Shown piece after piece: positions 35,597 through 44,638 of a DNA stretch of 64,000 bases; the first letter of the stretch is position 1, and each line of letters begins with the position of its first letter. A program made the position numbers and the translations under genes. The stretch spans positions 806,001 through 870,000 of the forward strand of contig NZ_OMKW01000001.1 in assembly GCF_900302495.1 (NCBI RefSeq). The letters are read 5' to 3'. Under the pieces are notes generated by a model. That model ran no database searches. It had not been told where the DNA came from and saw nothing but the letters and a program-made list of their open reading frames with translations. Source of the DNA: Pontivivens insulae (GTDB taxonomy: Bacteria; Pseudomonadota; Alphaproteobacteria; Rhodobacterales; Rhodobacteraceae).

Positions 35597-36472
35597 ATGA
35601 TCAACGCCCTTCCCCCCGAATTGCCCCCGCATCTTTTGCGAGAGGCGGTGCAGCGCGCCTTGGCTGAGGATTTGGGTCAATCAGGAGACATCACCGCGCA
35701 GGCCACATTGCGACCGCAGGCCATCGCGACGGCGCGGATCAATGCCCGCGATCCTGGCACCGTGGCCGGGTTGGAGCTTGCGCGCCTTGCTTTCGCTGAG
35801 GTCGATCCCTCCATCACCTTTGAAACGAAGCTCTCCGACGGTGATGCTCTTACAGCCGGTTTGACGATTGCAGAGATCCGCGGCCCGGCACGCGCTGTAA
35901 TGACCGCAGAGCGGACGGCCCTGAACTTCCTGATGCACCTATCGGCAATTGCGACGCATACCGCCCGCTTCACTGCGGCAATCGGGGCGCATCCCGCGCG
36001 GGTTACATGCACGCGCAAGACTACACCTGGCCTGCGCGCGCTTGAGAAATATGCTGTGCGCTGTGGTGGCGGATCGTCCCACCGGATGAGTCTGGCCGAC
36101 GCGATTTTGATCAAGGACAATCACATCGCGGTCTGCGGCAGTGTGAAGGCCGCGCTTGAGCGGGCCTACGCCTTTGCAGGGCATCTGACCGCAGTTGAGA
36201 TCGAAGTCGATACGCTAGAGCAATTTGCCGAGGCGCTCGATGCTGGCGCGCGCATCGTCCTGCTGGACAATATGAGCCTTACCGAACTTCGCGACGCAGT
36301 TGCCCTGAACGCAGGTCGCGCGACCTTGGAGGCTTCTGGCAACGTTGATCTCGACACGGTCAGTGATATCGCCGCGACCGGCGTGGACTACATTTCCACA
36401 TCAAAGATCACGATGGCGGCGGGCACGCTGGACATCGGAATGGACATTAACATCGAAGGGGACACGCTATGA
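35597..36472 (+). CDS. nadC: Nicotinate-nucleotide pyrophosphorylase (quinolinate phosphoribosyltransferase)
   Basis: 291 residues from ATG 35597 with GAGG seven bases upstream. Family features: [64 protein letters not shown] (phosphoribosyl-pyrophosphate and quinolinate binding) and IEVDTLEQF. Makes nicotinate mononucleotide in de novo NAD synthesis. nadA and nadB are not adjacent. The stop overlaps the pgi start by ATGA. Confidence 0.95.
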   Translation: MINALPPELPPHLLREAVQRALAEDLGQSGDITAQATLRPQAIATARINARDPGTVAGLELARLAFAEVDPSITFETKLSDGDALTAGLTIAEIRGPARAVMTAERTALNFLMHLSAIATHTARFTAAIGAHPARVTCTRKTTPGLRALEKYAVRCGGGSSHRMSLADAILIKDNHIAVCGSVKAALERAYAFAGHLTAVEIEVDTLEQFAEALDAGARIVLLDNMSLTELRDAVALNAGRATLEASGNVDLDTVSDIAATGVDYISTSKITMAAGTLDIGMDINIEGDTL

Positions 36473-38058
36473 GCTGGACCGACCTGCAGGCGGAAAGCGG
36501 CCACACCATCGCAGAGCTCTATGATGATGAGCGTTTTGCGGAGTTCTCGGCCACTTACGAAGACATGCTCTTCGACTATTCGCGGACGCAAATGACCGTC
36601 GCCGCGCGTGCTACCCTGTTTGGCATGCTTGAGGATCGCGACTTCGCGCAAAAACGGGCGGCCATGTACGGCGGAGCCAAGATCAACAATACCGAGGGTC
36701 GGCGCGTGCTGCACACCGCGCTGCGCCTGCCCGAGGATGCCGTACTGGATGCAGAGGGTGAAGACATAGCGCGTCAGGTTCTCGACAGCCGCGCGGCCTG
36801 CTTCGCGTTTGCCGAGGACGTGCGCTCCGGCGCTTATGCGGCGGCAGCGGGCAGCTTCACCGATGTGGTTAATATCGGGATCGGCGGATCCGATCTGGGT
36901 CCGGTGCTGGTTGCCGAGGCTTTGACCGCACATTGCGACGGACCACGCCTCCACTTCGTGTCGAATGTTGATGGGGCGGCTTTGACGCAGGTTTTCCAAA
37001 ACTGCGACCTATCCCGCACGCTCTTCATCATTGCATCCAAATCCTTCGGCACCATTGAAACTATGGAAACGGCCAAGGTCGCGCTTGCCCGGATGAAGTC
37101 AGAGGTCGCCGACGCATCTGTTCATTTTGCCGCCCTGACCACAAAACCCGCACTTGCGGCTGAGCAGTTCGGCATTCCGGCGGAGCGGTGTTTTGGCTTC
37201 GCTGATTGGGTTGGTGGCCGCTTTTCTGTCTGGTCGCCCATCGGCCTGCCGCTGATGATCGGCATGGGCACCGCGAATTTCAGTGAGTTCCTTGCCGGTG
37301 CCCACGAGATCGACACTCATTTCCAGAGCGCGCCATTGGCCGAGAACCTGCCGGTTCTGATGGCCTGCGTCGGGGTTTGGCACCGCAATGGCTGCGGTTT
37401 CCCGACCCGGTGCGTCGTCCCCTATGACCAGCGTCTTGCGACCCTGCCGCAATACCTCCAGCAACTGGATATGGAGAGCAACGGCAAGCGCGTCACGCTA
37501 GACGGGGATGAGGTCGCTGTGCCGACCTCGCCGGTTGTTTGGGGTAGCGCGGGCACCAACGCCCAGCACGCTTATTTCCAGATGTTGCACCAGTCTCCCA
37601 CGCCACAACCGCTCGAATTCATGATCGCGGCTGAACCGGTGGAAGAAGGGCTGGAGCACCTTCAGAACATCCTCATCGCCAATTGCTTTGCGCAAAATCA
37701 GGCCTTCGCCTTTGGTCGGACCGAGGCGGAAGCCGAAGCCCTGATGATCGAAGACGGCATGGATGCGGAGGAGGCGCGCCGCCTCGCACCGCACAGGACG
37801 TTCCCGGGCAACCGCCCCTCAACGCTTCTGCTCTACCGGGATCTGACGCCGCGCACGATGGGGCGGATCATTGCGCTGGCAGAGGCACGGTGTTTCACCG
37901 AGGGCGTCTTCTGGGGGATCAACAGCTTTGACCAATGGGGTGTCGAGTTGGGCAAGGTACTGGCCACCGGCATGCTGCCGCATGTCGAGGGCAAATTTGC
38001 CGAGGACATGGTGAACGAAGCCCTCAGCGGCCCGCTCGCCCACCTCCATACGCTTTGA
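36469..38058 (+). CDS. pgi: Glucose-6-phosphate isomerase
   Basis: 529 residues. Signature motifs: [35 protein letters not shown] (phosphosugar loop), the PGI block [16 protein letters not shown], and [14 protein letters not shown], followed by [15 protein letters not shown]-type [12 protein letters not shown] with the catalytic Lys. Interconverts glucose-6-phosphate and fructose-6-phosphate. The ATG overlaps the nadC stop, so the two unrelated metabolic genes share a message. Convergent with the serine hydrolase; the stops abut. Confidence 0.97.
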   Translation: MSWTDLQAESGHTIAELYDDERFAEFSATYEDMLFDYSRTQMTVAARATLFGMLEDRDFAQKRAAMYGGAKINNTEGRRVLHTALRLPEDAVLDAEGEDIARQVLDSRAACFAFAEDVRSGAYAAAAGSFTDVVNIGIGGSDLGPVLVAEALTAHCDGPRLHFVSNVDGAALTQVFQNCDLSRTLFIIASKSFGTIETMETAKVALARMKSEVADASVHFAALTTKPALAAEQFGIPAERCFGFADWVGGRFSVWSPIGLPLMIGMGTANFSEFLAGAHEIDTHFQSAPLAENLPVLMACVGVWHRNGCGFPTRCVVPYDQRLATLPQYLQQLDMESNGKRVTLDGDEVAVPTSPVVWGSAGTNAQHAYFQMLHQSPTPQPLEFMIAAEPVEEGLEHLQNILIANCFAQNQAFAFGRTEAEAEALMIEDGMDAEEARRLAPHRTFPGNRPSTLLLYRDLTPRTMGRIIALAEARCFTEGVFWGINSFDQWGVELGKVLATGMLPHVEGKFAEDMVNEALSGPLAHLHTL

Positions 38059-39063
38059 TCAGGCCAGCGCGGGGATAATGCTCTGCGCCAGCAAGCGATT
38101 AAGCACACCGCCATATCCACCCGACCGTGCCGGTCGGGTGGGATCCGATGTGATCGCGACTGTCAGCTCAAGCTCCGGCACGACATAGATCATCTGGCCG
38201 CCATATCCGCGCGCATAGGCCACCCGATAATCTCCGGCCTGCGCAAGAAACCAGCCGTACCCATAGTCATGACGTGAAAAAGGGGAGCGCGTCCGGGCAA
38301 CCCAGCTTTCTCGCACCCAATCGGCCGGCAGGATTTGCTCGCCCTGGTACATGCCCGCATTGCGGTACATCTCGCCGAACCGCAGCATCGCACGCGGTGT
38401 GATCGCCATCTCGTTTCCGCCCAGGTAGTAACCTTGCGGGTCTCGCGTCCATGCGGGAATCTCAATGCCAAGCGGGCGCCCGATCCAATCCCGCATCAAC
38501 CTCAGCAATGTCTCATCCGCGGCCACGGAAAGGGCGGCGCCCAGAATATGTGTCGAACCCGTGGAGTAGAGCATGCCCGCCCCCGGTTCGCGCACGAAAT
38601 CACGTGCAAGCGCATCCGCCACCCAATTGCGACTCGACACCCACTGGCCGTAATTTGCGCCAGAGGTGCGCTCTAGCCCCGCCTGCAAGGTCACCAGATC
38701 TTCCAGAGTGATCTCTGCAGCGCGGGGATCCGCGCTGCCCGGGATCAGGGACGGGGCAACGTGGGCGAGAGGGCTATCCACATCTGCTACGACGCCACGA
38801 TCCAGCGCGGCACCCAGACACGCGGCAACGAAGCTCTTAGAGACGGATTTGACGTTGGCCAGCCGGTCAGGGCCACCGCCGCGCAAGGTCTGGGCCAGAA
38901 CCTCCTGCCCGGATTGCGAAATCAGCAAAGTGTGGATCTGGTCGAGCCCAGCGACTTCCGCACGCAAATCCGCAAAACGGTCCTGTGCCAGGCTCGGCGT
39001 CGCGAGGGGCAGTGCGGCAAAGCTGGCGAGCAGGTGACGGCGGTTCAATCTGGGTTGTGTCAT
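38059..39063 (-). CDS. Serine hydrolase of the class C beta-lactamase family, Tat-exported
   Basis: 334 residues from ATG 39063. A twin-arginine signal (LNRRHLLASFAALPLATPSLAQ region) suggests folded export to the periplasm. The SxxK motif is S73-V-S-K76 (VKSVSKSF), and the Tyr motif is GANYGQW or nearby YSTGSTH. The third motif seems to be GYGGQ. These proteins include esterases, D-aminopeptidases and PBP-like hydrolases; true beta-lactamase activity is unlikely without closer similarity. GGAGG sits directly against the ATG, an unusually short spacing. Confidence 0.85.
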   Translation of the reverse strand: MTQPRLNRRHLLASFAALPLATPSLAQDRFADLRAEVAGLDQIHTLLISQSGQEVLAQTLRGGGPDRLANVKSVSKSFVAACLGAALDRGVVADVDSPLAHVAPSLIPGSADPRAAEITLEDLVTLQAGLERTSGANYGQWVSSRNWVADALARDFVREPGAGMLYSTGSTHILGAALSVAADETLLRLMRDWIGRPLGIEIPAWTRDPQGYYLGGNEMAITPRAMLRFGEMYRNAGMYQGEQILPADWVRESWVARTRSPFSRHDYGYGWFLAQAGDYRVAYARGYGGQMIYVVPELELTVAITSDPTRPARSGGYGGVLNRLLAQSIIPALA

Positions 39064-39149
39064 CCTCCGCCATATGGGGCGTGCCCTCGCATTGCCCAAA
39101 CCGCCGCCTGCTCACGATTCCGAGAGGCGACCGTTCAAGCCCAGCCCAC

Positions 39150-39180
39150 AAAAAAGGCCCGAAGCACGAAGCTCCGGGCC
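39150..39180 (-). terminator. Rho-independent terminator of glnK-amtB
   Basis: Minus-strand stem GGCCCGGAGC/GCTTCGGGCC (one G-U pair) with loop TTCGT, followed by six Ts. A classic terminator 89 bp after the amtB stop. Confidence 0.92.
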
Positions 39181-39268
39181 AGTTAGAATGAGCCGGGTAA
39201 GGCAGCCCATTCCGGGGAAATCGTATCGCGGCGCAGGGAGGAGGAGCGCCGCGATTACACCGTTGGGC

Positions 39269-40579
39269 TTAGCCCTTGGTGAACTCGGGGTAGGCTTCCA
39301 TGCCCAGCTCGGATGCATCGAGACCCATGATCTCTTCTTCTTCGCCAACGCGGATGCCCATGGTCACCTTCAGGATCATCCAGACGATGAAGGAGGTGAT
39401 GAAGACGAACGCGCCGATGGACACGATGCCGACAATCTGAGCAACCCAGCCACCGGTGTAGAAGGCGACGGCGAGCGTGCCCCAGATACCGGCGATCAGG
39501 TGGACAGGGATCGCACCGACAACGTCGTCGATCTTCAGCTTGTCGAGCAGCGGAACAGTGTAGACGACGATCGCACCACCGATTGCACCGGTGATCAGCG
39601 CACCGAACAGCGACGGCGCAAGCGGCTCTGCCGTGATGGAGACGAGGCCTGCGAGGGCACCATTCAGCACCATGGTCAGGTCGACTTTGCCATAGGAAAC
39701 CTGCGTCAGGATCAGCGCGGCGACCGCACCGGCTGCAGCGGCCATGTTGGTGTTGGCGAAGATGCGGGACACGTCGGTCACGTCACCCACGGTGCCCATG
39801 GCGAGCTGGGAACCACCGTTGAAGCCGAACCAGCCGAGCCACAGGATGAACGTACCCAGCGTGGCGAGCGGCAGGTTGGAGCCCATGATCGGGTTCACAC
39901 GGCCGTCAGCAGAATACTTGCCGATACGCGGGCCGAGGATGATGGCACCTGCGAGTGCTGCGAAACCGCCAGCTGCGTGCACCAGAGTGGAGCCTGCGAA
40001 GTCGGAGAAGCCGAACTCGGACAACCAGCCGCCACCCCACTGCCAGGATGCTTCGATCGGGTAGATGAAGCCGGTCAGCACGATCACGAAGATCAGGAAC
40101 GGCCACAGCTTGATGCGCTCAGCCAGCGTACCGGACACGATGGACGCGGTCGTCGCACAGAACATCAGCTGGAAGAAGAAGTCGGACCCAGCAGATGCGT
40201 AGTCGAGCGACGCGTCAGCTGCGGCCAGACCAACAGGCTCAAGCGACGTGATGGAGAAGAACGGGCCGAGCCAGCCAGAGATCCACCAGTCGCCCGGATA
40301 CATCAGGTTGAAGCCAACCAGCCAGTACATGATGGACGCGATACCAAACAGCGCGATGTTCTTGGTCAGCTGAGTGGTGACGTTCTTAGAGCGGACGAGA
40401 CCCGCTTCGAGCATGGCGAAGCCTGCCGCCATCCAGAACACCAGGAAGCCGCCCATCAGGAACAGCAGTGTGGTGAAGATATAGGGGCTGGGGTCCGCAG
40501 ACGCGTCCTGCGCCAGCACAGGGGATGCAGCGAGAAGCGCGGACGCTCCGACTGCACCGATTTTCAGAAACTTGGTCAT
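39269..40579 (-). CDS. amtB: Ammonium transporter AmtB
   Basis: 436 residues from ATG 40579 (GAGGGA upstream); the frame extends further but lacks a site. A cleavable signal peptide (…LLAASPVLAQ) is followed by 11 helices. The pore residues are visible: first conserved His in GSTLVHAAGG, second in PVHLIAGIWG, and the Phe/Trp-rich vestibule in ILWLGWFGFNGGS. It conducts ammonia and is closed by its PII partner, encoded 32 bp upstream. Codon bias is strong. Confidence 0.97.
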   Translation of the reverse strand: MTKFLKIGAVGASALLAASPVLAQDASADPSPYIFTTLLFLMGGFLVFWMAAGFAMLEAGLVRSKNVTTQLTKNIALFGIASIMYWLVGFNLMYPGDWWISGWLGPFFSITSLEPVGLAAADASLDYASAGSDFFFQLMFCATTASIVSGTLAERIKLWPFLIFVIVLTGFIYPIEASWQWGGGWLSEFGFSDFAGSTLVHAAGGFAALAGAIILGPRIGKYSADGRVNPIMGSNLPLATLGTFILWLGWFGFNGGSQLAMGTVGDVTDVSRIFANTNMAAAAGAVAALILTQVSYGKVDLTMVLNGALAGLVSITAEPLAPSLFGALITGAIGGAIVVYTVPLLDKLKIDDVVGAIPVHLIAGIWGTLAVAFYTGGWVAQIVGIVSIGAFVFITSFIVWMILKVTMGIRVGEEEEIMGLDASELGMEAYPEFTKG

Positions 40580-40611
40580 TACATGTCCCTCGTTGTCGTG
40601 TGTTCTGGGGG

Positions 40612-40959
<348 letters not shown>

Positions 40960-40990
40960 TCATGGACTTATTGGCTTTCGCGGCTTTCTA

Positions 40991-41006
40991 TGCAATTTGT
41001 GTGCCA
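40991..41006 (-). promoter_or_regulatory. Sigma-54 promoter of glnK-amtB
   Basis: Minus strand reads TGGCACACAAATTGCA, matching TGGCAC-N5-TTGCA with exact GG/GC spacing. The start site should be about 12 bases downstream (near 40979), about 30 bases before the glnK ATG. It implies activation by NtrC under nitrogen limitation. No clear NtrC site was identified upstream. Confidence 0.88.
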
Positions 41007-41090
41007 ATAGGGCCGAAAATCGCGTAAGCATCAGAAAAACAAGGATATAAAAAAACACCGGCACCTTGTCGTTCGTGCTTCGATTCAGTT

Positions 41091-41176
41091 GTGCCTAAAA
41101 TTTGATCAGCAAAATCCCGCCGATCAAATTTTAGGCACTTGTATTGCTCAGAATTTGATCGCAGCAAAATCGCGCC
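41091..41176. repeat. 17-bp perfect inverted repeat plus a diverged extra copy
   Basis: Arms GTGCCTAAAATTTGATC (41091-41107) and its exact complement (41122-41138) flank a 14-nt spacer. The segment AATTTGATC-GC-AGCAAAATC then recurs at 41152-41170, copying the first arm's inner part and spacer with a 2-nt insertion. It lies in the 292-bp gap between glnK and the divergent PBP gene, about 110-160 bp upstream of the predicted glnK start. That is the usual enhancer position, but the sequence does not look like an NtrC site. No T-tract, so not a terminator. Function unknown. Confidence 0.85.
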
Positions 41177-41242
41177 CCTTCGCAACGGCGCAAAAAATCA
41201 CTATGTTGGAACGAAACCGCCCGAACAGAGGCTGGCGAGCAG

Positions 41243-43240
41243 ATGACCAAGGCAAAATCGACCCCGCCGCGCAAGCGTCGGAACATCGTTGTGCGCGCGA
41301 TCACCGGGGTGTTTCGGCTGATGCGCTGGATTGTGCTGCGTTTGATCCTGATTGGCGGCCTCACGGTCGCGGCGTCAACGGCGTGGGTCTTGGTCCAATT
41401 GCCAGAGGCTAACGAGCTGCTCGATGGACGCGAGCGCGGCTCGGTTACCATGTTGGACCGCAATGGCCGGGTCTTTGCCTGGCGCGGTGAGCAGGGGGGC
41501 GTGCTGTCCTCCCAGGAAATGTCAGAAGACTTGCGCAACGCGGTCGTCGCGACAGAGGACAAGCGCTTTTATTGGCACTTCGGGCTAAGTCCCCGCGGTA
41601 TTGCTGGCGCGATCCGCATCAACCTGCGCGAAGGCCGATCCGCGCTTTCAGGTCACGGTGGGTCCACGATCACGCAGCAGGTGGCCAAGCTGGTCTTCCT
41701 GTCCGACTACCCAACCATGACCAGAAAGCTGTTGGAGATCCCCTATGCCCTGGCAATGGAGATTGCCTACACCAAAGAGGAGATCCTCTCGATCTACATG
41801 AACCGCGCCTATCTTGGCGCGTCTGCAAACGGGTTTGAGGCTGCCGCGCAGCGCTATTTCGGGATCAGTGCGCGCGAGGTGGATGTACCGCAATCCGCCA
41901 TGCTGGCCGGACTGCTAACAGCGCCCAGCCGCTTTGCCCCGACCCGTGATCTGGCCCGCGCGCAGAACCGGTCTCAGGTGATCCTGCGTTTGATGCATGA
42001 ACAGGGCTATATTGATGATCTGACCTTTGCGCTGGCACAGGCCAATCCGGCAGAGCTTTCGGCCAGCGCGCGCAGCCGTGCGGGTGGCTATTTCGCAGAT
42101 TGGGTGATGAGCGATGGGCCAGAGTTCCTAACCCGCGAAACGGCTGAGGATGTCCGCATCGCAACCACGTTCGATCGCGACATTCAGGCGGCCGCCGAAG
42201 GCGCGCTGACCTCTGTGTTCGAAGATCTGGTGCGCGAGGGCTCGCAGGCGCAGGCTGCAATTGTGGTGATGAGCCCGGACGGGGCGGTTCGCGCGATGGT
42301 CGGTGGGCGTGCGATTGGCGGTGCGGGAACCTTCAATCGGGCAACACAGGCCCTGCGGCAACCCGGTTCTGCCTTTAAGCCCATCGTGTTTGCGGCAGGT
42401 CTGGAAAGCGGCATGGACCCCAATGATCTGGTGAACGACGCGCCCATCACCTTGCGAATCCCCGGATCGGGGGATTGGTCGCCACAGAACTATACGCGCA
42501 GCTATATGGGCTATGTCACGATGTGGGAGGCCTTCGCCCGCTCTCTGAACACACCCGCTGTCCGAATATCGGAGACGACGGGACGTGGCAGTGTCATCAC
42601 CATGGCGCGGTCCCTTGGTTGGGACGGCGATCTAAATGACAGTCCGGCCCTTGCCCTCGGCGCGTCCGAGACGACGTTGCTTGACCTGACCGGCGTCTAT
42701 GCGGCCTTCCTTAATCGAGGTGTACGGGCAGAGCCTTACGGTTTGCTCACCCTCTCGCTGCGTGAGAGCGGCGACGTCCTGCTCGAAAATCAGGCGCCGG
42801 TACCCGTCCGCGCGATGAGTGAACGCACAGCGGGTTACATGACATGGATGATGTCACAGGTCGTCTCCTCCCCATTTGGCACAGGTCGGCGGGCCGCACT
42901 TGAGGATCGTTCAGTTGCCGGGAAGACCGGCACGACACAGGCGGCGCGCGACGCCTGGTTCGTCGGGTTCTCAGGGGACTATGTTGCCGGGGTCTGGATG
43001 GGGTATGATGACAATACGCCGCTAACCGGCGTAACCGGTGGTGGCCTGCCAGCGGAGATCTGGAAGCGCACTATGGAAGGTGTGCATGCCGGGCGCCCGG
43101 CAACGCCCTTGCCCGCTCTGGTTCCGATCGCGCCGCAGGTCGCAGCACCGGCTCCTCAGCCCGCCACGCCCGCGCCCTCACAGCAAAATGAAGCGCCAAA
43201 TTTGATCGAATCCCTCCTTCGCGGGTTGTTTGGAGGATGA
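41243..43240 (+). CDS. Bifunctional penicillin-binding protein, class A (PBP1A/1C type)
   Basis: 665 residues. Cytoplasmic basic N-terminus (RKRRN), one membrane anchor (about 28-50), then GT51 glycosyltransferase with ATEDKRFYWHFGLSPRGIAGA (catalytic Glu) and GHGGSTITQQVAKLVFL. The transpeptidase domain has SxxK in QPGSAFKPIVF, SxN in RSLNTP and KTGT in VAGKTGTTQAARDAWFVGF. A Pro/Ala-rich tail of about 35 residues follows. Polymerises and crosslinks peptidoglycan at the periplasmic face. Shorter than typical PBP1A (about 800), lacking its inserted OB domain. Confidence 0.93.
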   Translation: MTKAKSTPPRKRRNIVVRAITGVFRLMRWIVLRLILIGGLTVAASTAWVLVQLPEANELLDGRERGSVTMLDRNGRVFAWRGEQGGVLSSQEMSEDLRNAVVATEDKRFYWHFGLSPRGIAGAIRINLREGRSALSGHGGSTITQQVAKLVFLSDYPTMTRKLLEIPYALAMEIAYTKEEILSIYMNRAYLGASANGFEAAAQRYFGISAREVDVPQSAMLAGLLTAPSRFAPTRDLARAQNRSQVILRLMHEQGYIDDLTFALAQANPAELSASARSRAGGYFADWVMSDGPEFLTRETAEDVRIATTFDRDIQAAAEGALTSVFEDLVREGSQAQAAIVVMSPDGAVRAMVGGRAIGGAGTFNRATQALRQPGSAFKPIVFAAGLESGMDPNDLVNDAPITLRIPGSGDWSPQNYTRSYMGYVTMWEAFARSLNTPAVRISETTGRGSVITMARSLGWDGDLNDSPALALGASETTLLDLTGVYAAFLNRGVRAEPYGLLTLSLRESGDVLLENQAPVPVRAMSERTAGYMTWMMSQVVSSPFGTGRRAALEDRSVAGKTGTTQAARDAWFVGFSGDYVAGVWMGYDDNTPLTGVTGGGLPAEIWKRTMEGVHAGRPATPLPALVPIAPQVAAPAPQPATPAPSQQNEAPNLIESLLRGLFGG

Positions 43241-43276
43241 GGTCGCTTTCACCCGGTTTTTCCAAGGAGATCGTTC

Positions 43277-44557
43277 ATGCGTTTGACGCTCGTTCCCACG
43301 TCGCTGCTGGCCAGCGCCCTGTTGGCCGGATGCTCCATGGCGCAGGGTGATGCTGATCCGGTCTCCGTCGCTCCGGCGACATCCGCCCAACCGGTCGCGC
43401 GTGAGGATATGGCGGTGCGTGAAGCGCGGGAGCTGAGTTTCTCGGAATGGCGCAGCAGTTTCCGTGCGCGGGCCCTTGCGGCGGGCATTGATCCTGCGCT
43501 GCACGACGCGCTTATGGCCGATGTCCGCCCGTCTTCTCGTGTGCGGGAACTTGACGGCTCACAGCCGGAGTTCGTGCGCCCGATCTGGCAATATCTGGAG
43601 CGTGCCGTCAGCGATGACCGCGTCCGCATCGGGCGCAGTCGTGCGGACCAATATGCCGGTACGCTGACTGCGATCGAGCAGCGTTATGGTACCGACAAAG
43701 AAGTGGTCCTGGCCATCTGGGGCCTTGAAACCGGATATGGAGCTGTGCGCGGAAACACCTCGGTTGTACAAGCCTTGGCAACCTTGGCTCATGAGGGGCG
43801 TCGCCGCGATTTCGCGGAACGTGAGTTGATCGACGCGATGCGTATCGTTCAGGAGGGCGACGCCAGCCCCGCGGATCTGCGCGGCTCTTGGGCTGGGGCG
43901 ATGGGGCACACCCAGTTCATGCCCTCCAGCTTTCACGCCTACGCACAGGATTTCGACGGTGATGGCCGCCGCAATATCTGGTCGTCGGACCCGACCGACG
44001 CGCTGGCATCCACTGCGCATTACCTGCGGGGTGAGGGCTGGACGCCGGGCCAACCGTGGGGGTTCGAGGTCTCTCTGCCTGCGAATTTCAACTGGATCCT
44101 TGTTGACCGCTTCGTTCAGCGCCCGACAACCTTCTGGCAACAGGCGGGTGTGACACCGATCCTGGGTGGTGCGCTTCCCGACCATGGGCCAGCTTCGCTC
44201 GTCGCGCCCATGGGGGCAGGCGGGCCTGTCTTCCTGACCTATCCGAACTTCGAAGTGATCAAGAGCTACAACAACTCCACCGCTTACGCGCTGGCCATCG
44301 GCCTGATTGGCGATCAGGTCTATGGCGGGCAGGGCGTCATCGCGGATTGGCCGCAGAACATCCTGCCACTCACGCGGGCAGACCGTCGCGAATTGCAAGA
44401 GCGGCTGACCGCCTTGGGCTTCGATACAGAAGGCGCGGACGGTTTCGTTGGTCCGAATACGGAACGTGCGATCCGGCAGTTTCAGCAGGCCAATGGGTTG
44501 ATCCCGGACGGGACGGCGACCGATCGTTTGCTCGTTAGGGTACGTGCCGCCGGGTAG
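43277..44557 (+). CDS. Lytic murein transglycosylase (MltB family) with peptidoglycan-binding domain
   Basis: 426 residues, AAGGAGA before the ATG. Lipobox LLAGCS (Cys17) indicates outer-membrane anchoring. The SLT/MltB catalytic domain (about 60-340) has VLAIWGLETGYGAVRGNTSVVQALATLAHEGRR with catalytic Glu in GLETGYG and GAMGHTQFMPSSF. A C-terminal PG_binding_1 domain (about 365-425; LTALGFDTEGADGFVGPNTERAIRQFQ) follows. Cuts glycan strands to 1,6-anhydroMurNAc ends. It follows the class A PBP by 36 bp, so synthesis and turnover enzymes may share an operon. Confidence 0.93.
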   Translation: MRLTLVPTSLLASALLAGCSMAQGDADPVSVAPATSAQPVAREDMAVREARELSFSEWRSSFRARALAAGIDPALHDALMADVRPSSRVRELDGSQPEFVRPIWQYLERAVSDDRVRIGRSRADQYAGTLTAIEQRYGTDKEVVLAIWGLETGYGAVRGNTSVVQALATLAHEGRRRDFAERELIDAMRIVQEGDASPADLRGSWAGAMGHTQFMPSSFHAYAQDFDGDGRRNIWSSDPTDALASTAHYLRGEGWTPGQPWGFEVSLPANFNWILVDRFVQRPTTFWQQAGVTPILGGALPDHGPASLVAPMGAGGPVFLTYPNFEVIKSYNNSTAYALAIGLIGDQVYGGQGVIADWPQNILPLTRADRRELQERLTALGFDTEGADGFVGPNTERAIRQFQQANGLIPDGTATDRLLVRVRAAG

Positions 44558-44585
44558 TGCGACAGTGAGGCGGGGCTGAGCAAAG

Positions 44586-44614
44586 CAAAAAGGGCGCCGA
44601 ACGGGCGCCCTTTC
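44586..44614. terminator. Bidirectional terminator between MltB-type and MORN genes
   Basis: Stem AGGGCGCC/GGCGCCCT (44591-44598 with 44604-44611) around a 5-nt loop, flanked by AAAA on the left and TTT on the right, serving the convergent genes on each side. Confidence 0.88.
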
Positions 44615-44638
44615 GCTATTCAAATGGCTGTCTTTGGA

